Shown piece by piece: positions 7,664 to 17,986 of a stretch of DNA of 64,000 bases (its first letter is position 1; each line of letters starts with the position of its first letter). A model generated the notes under the pieces. The model saw only the letters and a list, made by a program, of their open reading frames with translations, was not told the DNA's origin and did no database searches. Made by a program: the position numbers and the translations under genes. The DNA is from DATBHM01 sp963772375 (GTDB lineage Bacteria; Actinomycetota; UBA4738; JACQTL01): NCBI GenBank assembly GCA_963772375.1, contig CAVYXG010000001.1, positions 1,798,001-1,862,000 of the forward strand, read 5' to 3'.

Positions 7664-10156
7664 GTGACGCTCCGTCCCTCGACCGTGGGCCGGCACCCCA
7701 CCGTGGCGATCCATCGGACTCCGACGAGGCGGGGAACGGCCGCCGGGACGGCGGCCGCCGCGGCCGGCCCGGTTCTCATCACGGCCTGCGTGCTCGTCGT
7801 CCTCCAGGGGTTCGTGTTCGGGGGACGGATCTCGGCGCAGCACGTCGATCCGCTCTCGCAGGCGCTCCCCTCCCTGTGCCTCCTGAAGTCGAGCATCGCG
7901 GCCGGCCACCTGCCGCTGTGGAACCCCCTGCAGATGGGCGGCCTTCCGTTCGCCGCCGACCCCCAGTCGGGCTGGCTGACGTTCCCGGCCATGGCGCTGG
8001 CGGCCGCGCTTCCCTGCGGCGCCGCCCTCCGGGTCCTGATCCCGCTCCTGCCGATCATGGCGGGGCTGGGGACCTATGCGTTCCTCCGGGGGGAGGGGGT
8101 GTCGAGGGCCGGGTCGACCATCGCCGGCCTGATGCTGTCGCTCGGGATCGCGGCATCCGACCTCACGCTGTCGTTCCCGTTCGCCGGCGCCATCGCGTGG
8201 ACCGCGATCACCCTGGCGGCCGCCGGCCGCATGCTCCGCGCGGAGACCTGGAGCCGGCGGCTGGCCTGGCTGGTGGCCGTGTCGCTGGCCTGGGGGCAGA
8301 TCGCGGCGGCCCACCTCAGCCAGGGATTCGTGGTGGGGTCGATGGTGGTGCTGGCGTACCTCCTCGGACGGGGGTGGATGGACGTCCGGGCCGGCCGCCG
8401 GACCACCGGCGAGTGCGCGCTGTTGATCGCGTTGGCGGTCGTCGCGGTCCCGGCGGTCAACCTGGCGCTGTTCCTCCCGCGGCTGGCCTACCTCCCGCAC
8501 ACGAGCTTCGCCCTGGGCTACCCGGGGCTCGACGCCGCCGCGGCGCACATCGCCGGGCGACCGGTGCCGCCGGCCGGCGTCGGGAGCGCCGTCACCCCGC
8601 CCTGGCCGCTGAAGCTCGCCACCTCGCCGGGCGTGTACCTGGGGGCGGCGGGCCTCGCCCTCAGCCTCGCCTGGTGGCGGCGTTCCTCCCTCCGTCCGCT
8701 CGCCGTGGCGTTCGCCGCGTGCGGGGCGGCCTGCTACCTGCTGAGCCTCCGCGTCGTGGCGGCGGCGCTCCAGCCGCTCGTCGACCACCTGCCCCGGGGC
8801 GACGTCTACCTCCACGCGCCGTGGCGGTTCCGGTTCGGCGTCCTGACGGTCGTGCCGCTGCTGGCCGGGATCGGGTTCGACGCGCTCCGCGCGGCCGGCT
8901 CGTGGCGCGAGCGGGCCTGGGCGCTGGCGCCGGGCGCGGCGGTGTGGTGGCTCCTCCCCGTCGCGTTCGCCCATCCCGCGCGTCTCGTGCTGCTCGCCGC
9001 CGGGGCGGTCGCGGGGGGTGCGATCCTCCTGGCCACGCCGCGGCGATCGGTCGGTCCGCTCCTGGCGTCCGTGCTGGCGGTCGAGCTCGTGGCCGGGGCG
9101 CTGATCGGGCAGGGGTGGCGCTCGGGGCTGGTGAACACCGGGGTCGAGCCGGCCAAGGCGACCGTCCCCCTCACGCCGCTGCTGCGTCCGACGCTCTCCC
9201 TCGCCGACTACCAGACGTCCGACGCCATCGTCCGGGCCGCGCTCACGGCCGGGGGCAGGGTCGCCGCGTTCGATCCGGCCGACCGCCGGCTCGACGGCTA
9301 CCAGGTCCTCCTCCCCCGCCCGAGCTCCTGGCCGCTGCTCGCCAACCAGCGCGCCCAGCTGTTCGGGCTGGAGGACGCCGAGGGGTACAACCCGGTGCAG
9401 TCGCCCCGGTACTGGAGCTTCGTCCGCACGGTCGACGCCCCCAAGCTGATCCGGTACAACGCCGCGGCGTTCGCCCGGCTGTCGCCCGTGGCGCTCGACC
9501 TGCTGCAGGTGAACACCGTGGTGGGCCCCGCGGACCTCCGTTCGAAGGAGATCGGACCGGCCCTCGCGCAGCAGGGCGGGTGGGCGATGTTCCCCGTGCG
9601 GGACCCGGCGCCGCGGGCATCGGTGATCTCGTCGTGGACGGTCGTCGGGAGCCCCGGAGCCGCGCTCCGGGCGGTCATGGCGGACGGGTTCGACCCCTCG
9701 ACCCGGGCGGTGCTCGAGGCGGATCCCGGGATCGCCCCGACGTCCGGCCCGGGCGGGGGCCGGGCCACGTACGTGCAGCTCACTCCCGACGCCGCGCGCG
9801 TGGACGTGGTGGCGCGGCACCCGGCCATCGTCCTCGTCCGCAACGGCTACGACCCCGGCTGGCGGGCCACCGTCGACGGGGCCCCCACGCCCGTCATCGC
9901 CGCCGACTCCATCGACCAGGCGGTCGCGGTCCCGGCCGGCCATCACACGATCCTGCTCACGTACCACGACCCGCCGGTCGGCTTCGGGTTGCTGGGCTCC
10001 GGTCTGGCGCTCGCCGGGCTCCTCGCCCTCGCCGTCGTGCCGGCCGTGCGGTCGCGACGTCGCCGGCCGGCCCCCGGGCGGGATCAGTCCCGTCCGGTGC
10101 AGAACGGTGAGCCCGGCGGCGGGGCCGGGCCGCCGTCGAACGTCGTGACGCGGTAG
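7664..10156 (+). CDS. Large polytopic membrane protein (YfhO/GT-C-like)
   Basis: An 830-residue protein with about a dozen hydrophobic segments in the first 500 residues and a soluble extracytoplasmic C-terminal domain, closed by one or two more membrane spans. The early loop with ISAQHVDPLSQALPSL and LPLWNPLQMGGLPFAADPQ, the late motif VLVRNGYDPGWRATVDG and the final AVPAGHHTILLTY are typical of YfhO-type proteins; in Gram-positives YfhO-like enzymes help glycosylate surface polymers using lipid-linked sugars. A GTG at 7664 is preferred because a TAGCAT box precedes it and the first membrane span follows soon after. The 3-prime end runs 73 bases into the convergent gene. Donor and acceptor are unknown. 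Confidence 0.78.
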   Translation: MTLRPSTVGRHPTVAIHRTPTRRGTAAGTAAAAAGPVLITACVLVVLQGFVFGGRISAQHVDPLSQALPSLCLLKSSIAAGHLPLWNPLQMGGLPFAADPQSGWLTFPAMALAAALPCGAALRVLIPLLPIMAGLGTYAFLRGEGVSRAGSTIAGLMLSLGIAASDLTLSFPFAGAIAWTAITLAAAGRMLRAETWSRRLAWLVAVSLAWGQIAAAHLSQGFVVGSMVVLAYLLGRGWMDVRAGRRTTGECALLIALAVVAVPAVNLALFLPRLAYLPHTSFALGYPGLDAAAAHIAGRPVPPAGVGSAVTPPWPLKLATSPGVYLGAAGLALSLAWWRRSSLRPLAVAFAACGAACYLLSLRVVAAALQPLVDHLPRGDVYLHAPWRFRFGVLTVVPLLAGIGFDALRAAGSWRERAWALAPGAAVWWLLPVAFAHPARLVLLAAGAVAGGAILLATPRRSVGPLLASVLAVELVAGALIGQGWRSGLVNTGVEPAKATVPLTPLLRPTLSLADYQTSDAIVRAALTAGGRVAAFDPADRRLDGYQVLLPRPSSWPLLANQRAQLFGLEDAEGYNPVQSPRYWSFVRTVDAPKLIRYNAAAFARLSPVALDLLQVNTVVGPADLRSKEIGPALAQQGGWAMFPVRDPAPRASVISSWTVVGSPGAALRAVMADGFDPSTRAVLEADPGIAPTSGPGGGRATYVQLTPDAARVDVVARHPAIVLVRNGYDPGWRATVDGAPTPVIAADSIDQAVAVPAGHHTILLTYHDPPVGFGLLGSGLALAGLLALAVVPAVRSRRRRPAPGRDQSRPVQNGEPGGGAGPPSNVVTR

Positions 10157-12204
10157 ACGGTCGCGGCCGGCGTCTTCACCACCTTCCGCAGGAACGGCGC
10201 CTCGGCGAATGCCCCGGTCGCCACCGGCCGGATCGGGAACGCCCCGAGCGGACCACCTCCGGCGCGGGTCAGCACGACCGCGGCCACGTGGTTCCGCGCC
10301 AGATAGCCCCGCATGCCCCGGGGATCGCGCAGGAACCTCCGCGCGTCGAGCACCGAGCCGATGGCCACCCGCAGGACGTCGATCCGGAAGTACGGCCCGG
10401 CCCCCTCGAGGACGCCCACCCGGCCGGTGGCGGCCTCGAAGGCGCCCAGCGTCCGGCGGTCCGCGAGCACCCGGCCGTCGCACGGGACGTTGTGCTCGAT
10501 CCAGTCGAGCGCGGGGACCATCGAGGTCAGCCGGCGCTGCTGCAGACCGAGGCCGCCCCACCGCACGGAGTTCGGAACGAGCCACGCCACCGCGACCACG
10601 AACACCAGGGCAGCGGTCGCCCCCGGCAACCAGGCCGGCCTGCGCGCGGGTTCGCGGGGCGTTCCCCGGCGCCACAGGAGGCCCGGCGGCGACGGCCCCA
10701 GCCACAGCAGCCCGGTCTCCACGACACCCAGCACGACGAGCCATTCCACGAGCGCCGTGTAGTCGAACAGCCGCCGCTCGCCGAACAGGGCCAGCGCGTA
10801 GACGCGGTACTCGTACGAGAACGCCAGCGCAACCAGCAGAAGCCCGACGCCGAGGGCGACCGCGGCGCCGGTCGCGATCGCCACCTCCGAGGTGCCGGCG
10901 ACGACCACCACGCCCAGTGCCACCGCGGCGACCGAGATCGGGATCCACGGGGAGGCGCCCGGGTCGGGCGCCCCCACCATGCTCCCGGCGAACTTCCGCA
11001 CGGTCTCGGACGGTGGCCGGTAGAAGGACCCGGTGGCGGGCCGGGGCGCCTGGTCGATGAAGCCGCGGGCCAGGTACAGCGTCGGATCGAACGTGGGCGG
11101 GAGCCCGAGCTGCCGGTCCAGCTTCGCGTACACGCCGGGGTCGCCCGGACCCTGGAACCCGGAGTCCCCGGGCGCGACGAACATCAGGACGGCGCCGAGG
11201 GAGATGCCCACGCCCAGCACGAGGACGGCGCCCCGCGCGCGTTCCGCGGGCCGGCGATCCACGATCGCCCGGATCACCGCGTACAGGACGACGAGCAGGA
11301 CCGCGACGGCCGTCGGGACGAGATGGACCATCGACGCCAGCCCGAGCAGGGCGCCGGCCGTCACGGCCTCCAGGATCCTGTGCTCCCCCCGCCGCGACCG
11401 CAGCGCCCGGATCGCCAGCGCCGCCGCCGCGAACGCCACGGCCCGTCCCCAGTTCTCCCCGAGGTAGAAGTTCCGGTCCATCGTGGGCCCCGGGTTCCCG
11501 AGCCGGAGGTTGGCGACGACGAGGACGGCGAGGAGCGGCGCGGTCAGCCTGAGCCCCAGCTCGCGGCCGAGCGCCACCAGCGACATCCCCACGGCCGCCG
11601 CCATGACGGCCCCGGCGGCGGCCATCGGGACGAGCGGTCCGTGGCCGAGCACCAGGCTGAACGCGGCGTTGGCCGCGTTGAGCGCCATCTTGCTGGTGCC
11701 CGACGGCAGGGTCCGGCCCCACTGCACGGCCAGCTCGGGGATCCGGTGCGCGGCCGCCACCTCGAGACCGTCCGACCAGTACCGGAGCGGGGTGTAGCCG
11801 CCGAGGTTCAGCACCGTCGGGACGAACAGGTGGGCCACGAACAGCCCGGCCAGCACGGCCAGCGCCAGGGCGGCCCCCCACGGGTCGGCCGCGAGATCCT
11901 CGCGCAGCGCGGCCGGTTGTCGGGCGAGGCCGCTCCGCAGCGCCGCCACCACGACCAGGCCCACGAGCACGAGGGCGTAGGCCACCACGAGCGCGGCGAG
12001 CGTCAGGACGTGCAGCAGGGCCAGGAGGGTGGAGATCGCGGCGATCCCGGCGAAGCCCATGGGGAGGAGCAGCGCCATCCGGGTCGTCAGCGAGAGGCGG
12101 CCCGGGCCGAACAGGGCCACGGAGAGCGCCATCCCCGGGAGCAGCACGAACCCAAGGGTGAGGAGCGCCGGGGCGACCGCCCCGTCAGTTCGGATCGCGA
12201 GCAC
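10084..12204 (-). CDS. Polytopic membrane protein, DUF6541/GT-C-like
   Basis: A 706-residue protein with roughly a dozen membrane spans followed by an extracytoplasmic alpha/beta C-terminal domain (about 560-706). The loop after the third span contains GYTPLRYWSDGLEVAAAHRI and the conserved TMDRNFYLGENWGR, and the C-terminal domain has ALDWIEHNVPCDGRVLADRR, resembling the extracellular part of GT-C and DUF6541 membrane proteins. It may act on lipid-linked sugars, but no catalytic residue can be named. Start is a GTG at 12204 with GAGG five bases upstream. It is divergent from the sugar-dehydrogenase gene and convergent with the YfhO-like gene; together they look like a pair of surface-glycan membrane proteins. 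Confidence 0.7.
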   Translation of the reverse strand: MLAIRTDGAVAPALLTLGFVLLPGMALSVALFGPGRLSLTTRMALLLPMGFAGIAAISTLLALLHVLTLAALVVAYALVLVGLVVVAALRSGLARQPAALREDLAADPWGAALALAVLAGLFVAHLFVPTVLNLGGYTPLRYWSDGLEVAAAHRIPELAVQWGRTLPSGTSKMALNAANAAFSLVLGHGPLVPMAAAGAVMAAAVGMSLVALGRELGLRLTAPLLAVLVVANLRLGNPGPTMDRNFYLGENWGRAVAFAAAALAIRALRSRRGEHRILEAVTAGALLGLASMVHLVPTAVAVLLVVLYAVIRAIVDRRPAERARGAVLVLGVGISLGAVLMFVAPGDSGFQGPGDPGVYAKLDRQLGLPPTFDPTLYLARGFIDQAPRPATGSFYRPPSETVRKFAGSMVGAPDPGASPWIPISVAAVALGVVVVAGTSEVAIATGAAVALGVGLLLVALAFSYEYRVYALALFGERRLFDYTALVEWLVVLGVVETGLLWLGPSPPGLLWRRGTPREPARRPAWLPGATAALVFVVAVAWLVPNSVRWGGLGLQQRRLTSMVPALDWIEHNVPCDGRVLADRRTLGAFEAATGRVGVLEGAGPYFRIDVLRVAIGSVLDARRFLRDPRGMRGYLARNHVAAVVLTRAGGGPLGAFPIRPVATGAFAEAPFLRKVVKTPAATVYRVTTFDGGPAPPPGSPFCTGRD

Positions 12205-12320
12205 TCGTCCTCATTCACCCGCGCTCGTCGGCGACGTCCTCCAGTTCGCGGCCCGCGTAGGCTACCGGCCGCCGGCCGGCCGGGGGTCGCCCGAATGGGA
12301 CCAGTTCGCCCGACTTCGTA

Positions 12321-12349
12321 TTGACCCGGGGCAGTTCCGTCCCTAGCAT
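12321..12349 (+). promoter_or_regulatory. Promoter of the sugar-nucleotide dehydrogenase gene
   Basis: TTGACC (12321-12326) and TAGCAT (12344-12349) are separated by exactly 17 bases, the best -35/-10 pair on the left half of the window. Transcription would begin near 12356 and give a leader of about 40 bases before the ATG at 12398. It would drive system A. Confidence 0.6.
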
Positions 12350-12397
12350 GGCCACGCCCAGGTATCGCCGGGACGAACCTCGGGGGTTGCAGACAAC

Positions 12398-13719
12398 ATG
12401 TCCATCGAGATCGGCGTCGACCCTCTGCTCGAGCTCGCGGAGCGGATCCGTTCCCAGCAGGCCCGCGTCGGCATCGTGGGACTGGGCTACGTTGGACTGC
12501 CCCTGCTGATCGCTGCGGGCAATGCGGGGTTCGAGACCCTGGGGTTCGACGTCGACGGCAAGAAGATCGAACGGCTCCGGTCGGGCCGGTCGTACATCGT
12601 CGACGTCTCGGACTCCGCGGTGGAGAGCGCGGTGTTCGGCGAGTTCTCCGCGGATCCGGTGGTGCTCTCGCGGGCCCACGTCCTGGTGATCTGCGTCCCG
12701 ACCCCGCTCACGGATCGTACGCCGGACCTGTCGATGGTCCGGGCCGCCGCGGAGGTGGTTGGACGCCACCTGGAGCCGGGGCGTCTGGTCGTGTTGGAGT
12801 CCACCACGTACCCGGGGACGACCGACGAGGTCGTGCGGCCCATCCTCGAGTCCGCGTCCGGGACTGACCGCAGGAGCGGACTTCGCGCTGGCCTACTCGC
12901 CGGAGCGGATCGATCCCGGGCAGTCGATCCATCGGGTGGACAACACGCCGAAGATCGTCGCGGGCCTGACGCAGCGGTGCCGCGACCTCGCGACGTCGTT
13001 CTACTCGCAGTTCGTTCGGGAGGTCGTCACCACCAGCACGATGCGCGAGGCGGAGATGGCCAAGCTGATCGAGAACACGTTCCGCCAGGTGAACATCGCG
13101 CTGGTCAACGAGCTGGCGATCATGGCGCACGAGATCGACGTGGACATCTGGGAGGCGCTCCAGGCGGCATCGACCAAGCCGTTCGGCTACCTCCCGTTCT
13201 GGCCGGGGCCGGGCGTCGGCGGCCACTGCATCTCGATCGACCCCTCGTACCTATCCTGGCGGGCCGACCAGCAGGTGGGGCAGCGCATCGCGTTCATCGA
13301 ACACGCGAACGACGTGAACAACTCCATGCCGAAGTACGTCGTGTCGCGGATCGCCGAGGCGTTGAACGACTCGGGGAAGGCGCTCAAGGGCTCGCGCATC
13401 CTGTGCGTCGGGCTCGCGTACAAGGCGGGGGTGAACGACTTGCGCGAGTCGCCGGCGATGATCGTGGCCGAGCGCCTGCTGTCGAGCGGCGCGGTGGTCG
13501 CGTACCACGACCCGTTCGTGCCGGAGGTGCAGGATCCACGGGCAACGACTCGAGTCGACGCCGCTCACGCCGGAGGAGCTCGAGTCGCAGGACTGCGTCG
13601 CGATCCTGACGCTGCACCCGGGGCTGGACGTGATGACGCTGATCCGGTCGTCCCAGCTGGTGTTCGACTCCCGCGGCGCGACGTCAGGTCTCGACGCCCG
13701 CAACGTCGTTCGCCTGTAG
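12398..13719 (+). pseudogene. UDP-N-acetylglucosamine 6-dehydrogenase (WbpA-type), two frameshifts
   Basis: Oxidises a UDP-N-acetylhexosamine to the uronic acid with NAD. The protein is complete only if read in three frames: 12398-12862 (GLGYVGLPLLIAAG, CVPTPLTDRTPD), 12864-13532 (LAYSPERIDPGQ, the EMAKLIENTFRQVNIALVNE helix and the catalytic-cysteine loop PGPGVGGHCISIDP) and 13534-13719 (LTPEELESQDCVAILT, ending NVVRL). One surplus base at about 12863 and one at about 13533 explain both shifts. All catalytic residues are otherwise present and nothing else looks decayed, so sequencing or assembly error is at least as likely as a dead gene. With the 2-epimerase at 19246 it would give UDP-ManNAcA. 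It follows the strong promoter at 12321. Confidence 0.8.
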
Positions 13720-14646
13720 CGTCGTCGCGCTCGTTCGCGAACCCGCCGATCCGTTCGCGCCCTCGGGTCTCCAGTTCACTCGTTCGGCCGAAGGGATCGG
13801 CGTCCAGCCGGTTGGCTTACGGCCGATCGACAACAACGAGTCCTTGGTGGTCGGGATTGCCGCCGTGAGGAGTCCCAGCGCCTCCCTCGCAATCCGGCTC
13901 CGGACCTTGTCGAACAGGATCGAGTCGAAGAGCTCGTTGGCGACGACCTCGAACCCCGCAAGGCGCAGCATCTCCCCGCTCTCCGCCGATGTGTATTCGC
14001 GAACATGCCCGCGCCACGGGGCCGGGGCCAGGAAGAAGTCCCGGAGCGGTGGGTAGTTGGTCCTCCCCACGAGGACGCTCGCCCGCTTCCGCAGGTTGAC
14101 GGAGTTGGGCATGACGCTGATGACCAATCCGCCCGGCCGCAGGATCGAACCGACGTGGTTCAGGAGCTCGCGGGGGCCATCGTGCAGATGCTCGACGACA
14201 TCGACGAGGGTGACCGCGTCGACGGGTGTCGAGGGTCCGTACTCCTGCGCGGCCGTGAGGACGAGGCGAAACCTCATGCGCGCTGCCCAGTCACGCGCGA
14301 TTCGTTCCGCCTCCGCACTGTGCCAGGGATCGGACCAGTCGTCGACCCCGGTGGCGTCGTAACCCATCGACGCCAACGCCGCCGGCAGCAGAGCCTGTCC
14401 GGTGCCGATGTCGACGACCCGGGCGGGCGGCGGCACGAGTCTCGTGAGCCAGCGGCCAATCACACGAAGGCGAGCTCGCTGAGCTCCCGAGCACGCGACG
14501 ACAGCGTGCTCCCCCTGCCCCTCCGGCCACGGGCATTCCCGCTCGACCCGGGCGACCGCCGCGTCCACCAGGTGATCGTCCGAACCGCTTTCGCCTGAAC
14601 CCGACCGATCGAACGATCGGCGGAACAGGGACTGGCTTGCTGCCAT
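13684..14646 (-). CDS. Class I SAM-dependent methyltransferase
   Basis: A 320-residue cytoplasmic methyltransferase. Motif I is VVDIGTGQALLP (about 80-91), followed by an acidic GVDDWSD loop, motif II-like VDAVTLVDVVEHL (about 142-154) and the RPGGLVISVMPN strand (about 171-182), the layout of UbiE/Coq5-type (Methyltransf_11/23) enzymes that methylate small molecules or sugars. The ATG at 14646 is preferred over one at 14679 because a TAGAAT -10 box lies 8 bases upstream and no Shine-Dalgarno is seen at either. It converges with the sugar dehydrogenase, sharing 36 bases at the 3-prime ends. It may methylate a sugar of the system A polymer; acceptor unknown. GC bias weakens from here to about 20.3 kb. 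Confidence 0.82.
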   Translation of the reverse strand: MAASQSLFRRSFDRSGSGESGSDDHLVDAAVARVERECPWPEGQGEHAVVACSGAQRARLRVIGRWLTRLVPPPARVVDIGTGQALLPAALASMGYDATGVDDWSDPWHSAEAERIARDWAARMRFRLVLTAAQEYGPSTPVDAVTLVDVVEHLHDGPRELLNHVGSILRPGGLVISVMPNSVNLRKRASVLVGRTNYPPLRDFFLAPAPWRGHVREYTSAESGEMLRLAGFEVVANELFDSILFDKVRSRIAREALGLLTAAIPTTKDSLLSIGRKPTGWTPIPSAERVNWRPEGANGSAGSRTSATTLQANDVAGVET

Positions 14647-14654
14647 GGGAGGCG

Positions 14655-14660
14655 ATTCTA
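14655..14660 (-). promoter_or_regulatory. -10 box, leaderless promoter of the methyltransferase gene
   Basis: On the minus strand TAGAAT lies 8 bases before the ATG at 14646. The same hexamer and spacing are found before the epimerase at 2159. Confidence 0.5.
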
Positions 14661-14851
14661 CGACCGTCGGCGGGACCATCTAGAGCCGAAGCGGGAGACA
14701 CGGTCCGCAACCCCTCCTAGGATTCCCAAACAGGGGCACGAAGCAACAGAAAGTACGGGTGCACCACGGACCAATCTGATCACCATTCCGAGGGCCAGCG
14801 GCCGCTCACCGATGCGACCTCAGCGTCCCTCTGTCCGAAGGAGCACCTGGC

Positions 14852-16183
14852 GTGGCGTTGGGACGCGCCACGTCCGTCGCCCAGCTCGGCAGGGCGGTCG
14901 GGGTGGCGGCAGGCCGGCTTTCAGTCATGGTGCTGTCCCTCGGGCTCGCGATCGCCCTCGCCCGCATCCTTCCACCCGCGCAACGGGGCGAGTTCGCCGC
15001 CCTGCAGGCGCTCACTGGGTTGGCGGCGGTCGTCGGCAACCTCGCCATCAGCGGCTCGATCGTGTATCACGTCGGCAAGCGCATGTTCCCGGCCAGCCGG
15101 GCGTCTGGGGCGGCGGTCATCTGGGCATTCATCTCGGGGGGCATCGCCACCGCGGTGCTGATCCCGGTCGCGCTCCTCCTGCGGTCCAGGCTGCTCCCGG
15201 GGATCAGCGGATCGCTGCTGGCCCTGGCAGTCGTGCTGGCGATCCCCATGCTCGTCCGGGAGTACTCGGGCGGCGTGATGATCGCGCTCAGCCGCCCGCA
15301 GCGATATCTGCTGACACACGCAGTGCAGCCATTCGGGACCATCGTCTTCCTCGCGATCTTCGCGATCGCCGGTGCCACGACTTTCTCGCATGTCGTCTCG
15401 GCGTGGGCAATCGCCATCCTCGGCGCGGGAGCCCTTGCCGTCGTCATGTCCTTCTCGGTCGCGCACGGTCCACACGCCCCAACCCGCGCCATGGTGGTGG
15501 AGCTCGGCCGATTCGGCGCCAGGACGTACGTCGCGGTATTGACCCGCTTCCTCAACCTGCGGCTGGATCAGTTTCTGGTGCTCGCACTGGCCTCGGCGGC
15601 AACGCTCGGTCAGTACGCGGTCGCGGTCAACGTCGGCGAGCTGCTGATCCAGGTCTCCGCGACCATGCTCTGGGCTCTGTCGGGAACCATCAGCGCATCC
15701 GGGCGCGAGGAGTCGGGCCCCATCGTCGCTCAGTACTGCCGCTGGGCACTGATCGTGGTCCTCGTGGCTGCCGCCGCCGTCGCAGTGGTGGCGCCGATCG
15801 CGATACCGCTCCTGTTCGGGGCGCGCTACCGGCCCGCGATCGCGAGTGTCTGGCTTCTGCTCCCCGGCATGGTCTGCTACGGCCCTGCGCTCATCATCAC
15901 CGAGTACTTCGTCGTCCAACGCGGCCGCCCCGGCAAGGCGGCGGCGATCGCCGGGTCATCGCTCGTGGTCAGCGTCATCCTCAACTTCCCGCTCGTACCC
16001 GCGCTCGGGGCGGCAGGCGCGAGCATCGCGTCGTCGATCTCCTACGGAGTCATGCTCCTGGCGGCGACCCTGATGTTCCATCGCGATTCCGGCCAGTCCC
16101 CGCGTGCGGTGTTGGGGATCACGGGTCACGACCTCAGGGCGGTGCGTCAGCTGATCCCGGTCGGTACACGCAGCAAAGCGTGA
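14852..16183 (+). CDS. Polysaccharide flippase, Wzx/MATE-like
   Basis: A 443-residue integral membrane protein with about 12 hydrophobic segments, the size and topology of Wzx (MVF/PST family) flippases that move undecaprenyl-linked repeat units across the membrane. The first helix carries GRLSVMVLSLGLAIALARIL and ends in PPAQRGEFAALQAL, the usual stop-start after helix 1 in this family; FGARTYVAVLTRFLNLRLDQ (about 215-234) precedes the second half. GTG at 14852 is chosen because GAAGGAG lies about 8 bases upstream. It is followed by a converging Wzy-type gene. Less GC-biased than the flanking genes. A second, very different flippase is encoded at 42503-45037. Confidence 0.85.
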   Translation: MALGRATSVAQLGRAVGVAAGRLSVMVLSLGLAIALARILPPAQRGEFAALQALTGLAAVVGNLAISGSIVYHVGKRMFPASRASGAAVIWAFISGGIATAVLIPVALLLRSRLLPGISGSLLALAVVLAIPMLVREYSGGVMIALSRPQRYLLTHAVQPFGTIVFLAIFAIAGATTFSHVVSAWAIAILGAGALAVVMSFSVAHGPHAPTRAMVVELGRFGARTYVAVLTRFLNLRLDQFLVLALASAATLGQYAVAVNVGELLIQVSATMLWALSGTISASGREESGPIVAQYCRWALIVVLVAAAAVAVVAPIAIPLLFGARYRPAIASVWLLLPGMVCYGPALIITEYFVVQRGRPGKAAAIAGSSLVVSVILNFPLVPALGAAGASIASSISYGVMLLAATLMFHRDSGQSPRAVLGITGHDLRAVRQLIPVGTRSKA

Positions 16184-16226
16184 GAGGGCGGCCGGGCGAT
16201 CACGATCATCGGTCTTGCGGCTCAGT

Positions 16227-17517
16227 CTACCGTGGCGGAGAACTTCGGTACAGCGCCTGGTCCGCCATCCGGGCGGAATCGTGATGTCCATTCCTCCCTG
16301 TCGCTGAAGATGTAGCGAGGCCGACGAACAACCAGTACAGCAGCGCCAGGGGAAACAAGCGAAAGGTTTCGTACACAGGCACCGTGGCGAGGATTGCAAC
16401 AGCCATGCCGTACAGAGCCGTCCCGATGTCGTCCCTCCGCTTGCGGATCAGCTGAAGCCCAACCCAGATGAGCCAGCCGAACGCCACAATGCCCACGATC
16501 CCGGCCTCGAGCCCCAACTCGAGCGGGAAGTTGTCGGTGACCGTCACCACCAGCTGACCCTGCTCCACGCTCTGCTGGGAGGCCAGCCCGTATCCCGTGA
16601 GGATGGACGCCGGGGAGGCCAGCCAGTGCTGCTCGGCGGCGGCGAAGGACTGCGTCCGCGCCCCAATACACTGGTCTCCAAACCACGAACTTGAGTGCTG
16701 GCGATCACCAGAATGGCCGCCACGGCGATGAGCGACAGCGCCTGGCCGCGCCTTCCAAGGCGTTTCCACGAGACCACGACGAGCGCCACCGCGAAGGATG
16801 CGAGCGCCCCCCGCGAAAACGATGCCCCCATCCCAGCAAGCACGATGAGCAGCCCCAACCAAGCCCATCCCCAGTGATCCACACCCGGCGCTGGAGTGCA
16901 ACGACAAACACGATCGCGGTCAGAGCGAGGAAGATCCCGAGGTTGTTGGGGTTGCCCAATGTTCCGATGGCTCGGGGTAGCGTCCTTCCGACGAGGTGGA
17001 CATACCCGGCGTAGAAAGTGGTCCCGAGGCCCCAGAGCTCGGCAAGAGCGATCAGCGCCTCTGCCACGCCGAGGAATGCCAGCAGCTTCAAGGCCCCGCG
17101 CGTCTCGCTTTCGTTCAGCCCCAATCTCGACACGGCCACCGCCGCCAGCGGATAGGCGATGTAGTAGCGGGCCGTGGCCGCGATGCCGAACAGGTCGCCG
17201 CCCCAAAGGAACAGGATGCCCGCGAAGACGAGCCCCCAGATCCAGAGCGCCCGCTTGAAGCTCCGGAGCCCTTCGGAGCTCCGGTTCACCATCACCGCGG
17301 TGGCGAACAACAGCAGAAGCGGGATGTCTTTGAGGGCCTTCTGGCTGAGGGGCTCGGTCTCCAACGACGTCACCGTGTACAGCGCCGCGTAGAAGTTCAC
17401 CGCGCAGGCGACGAGCAGCACCCAGACGACGAGCTCGCGTGCTCGACGGTGCAGTGCGAAGCCGGATCCGATTGCGAACCCCAGGCCAGCGAGGGCGGCG
17501 GCCGCCAGTGGGGTCAC
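16227..17517 (-). pseudogene. O-antigen ligase/Wzy polymerase, two frameshifts
   Basis: Integral membrane polymerase or ligase of about 430 residues once frames are joined. The N-terminal part (17517 to about 16874) has several spans including YYIAYPLAAVAVSRLG and AIGTLGNPNNLGIFLAL, where the GNPNNLG motif is typical of the family. The middle (to about 16662) has GLLIVLAGMGASFSRGALAS, the SRGA element of Wzy_C. The last part has ILTGYGLASQQ and DNFPLELGLEAGIVGIVAF, the conserved DN(F)xLELGLEAG loop. Each shift needs one restored base. Start is a GTG overlapping the stop of the upstream fragment. It would polymerise the repeat unit exported by the Wzx at 14852. Assembly error is as likely as decay. 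Confidence 0.72.
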
Positions 17518-17986
17518 AAGCGTCTTCCCATGCTGGCACGGGAGACGTGAGGTAACGCCTCGAGCGTGTAAGTGACTGCCCGCAACTCATCCAGTTCGTG
17601 TGACACGAGGTATCCGTCACATAAGGCGCTCGCGCTCCGGCTAAGCCACGGGAATGTCGTCCGCTTGACCCCCCAGAACACCGCGAGGCGGGCCAGCAGA
17701 ACGAGGCTCATCACGGCGGGCCAGGAAGCGAGCCCACGCGGGGTGGTTGTGAGCGGATACAAATGCGCGAGGTACGGCAGCGGCACGAGCACGAACAGGA
17801 CCGAATAGCGGATGAACGCCACGGGGCCGACGGTCACCATGAAGACGAGCGCACTCGTGCTCGAGATGGATCGGTCAGCGACGGCCGAGACGGCCCATCC
17901 GACCGCGATGGCAGCCAGCAAGGCCAGACGATCCGGATGGCTCGGACCTCGGAGGTCCTGGTCCCCGGCCCGATGGTGAACCCCAT
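17514..17986 (-). pseudogene. Membrane protein fragment, possibly the N-terminal part of the adjacent Wzy
   Basis: Three hydrophobic segments (LALLAAIAVGWAVSAVAD; VGPVAFIRYSVLFVLVPLPY; WPAVMSLVLLARLAVFWGV) followed by a soluble stretch ending SRASMGRRL. The stop overlaps the GTG of the ligase gene, so it is either the first part of one longer polymerase broken by a frameshift or a separate small membrane protein. An ATG at 17986 reads MGFTIGPGTRTSEVRAIRI and would join the first membrane span if one base were missing near 17928; without that, only an unconvincing start further upstream (18086) serves. The presence of coding sequence is well supported by hydrophobicity; identity is not. Confidence 0.45.

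Noticed and set aside
7589..11881. A very long open frame on the minus strand (over 1400 codons)
   Set aside because: It is antisense to the YfhO-like gene and runs through the DUF6541-like gene in another frame. Composition is Arg/Pro/Gly/His-rich without membrane spans or motifs, a typical shadow in GC-rich DNA.
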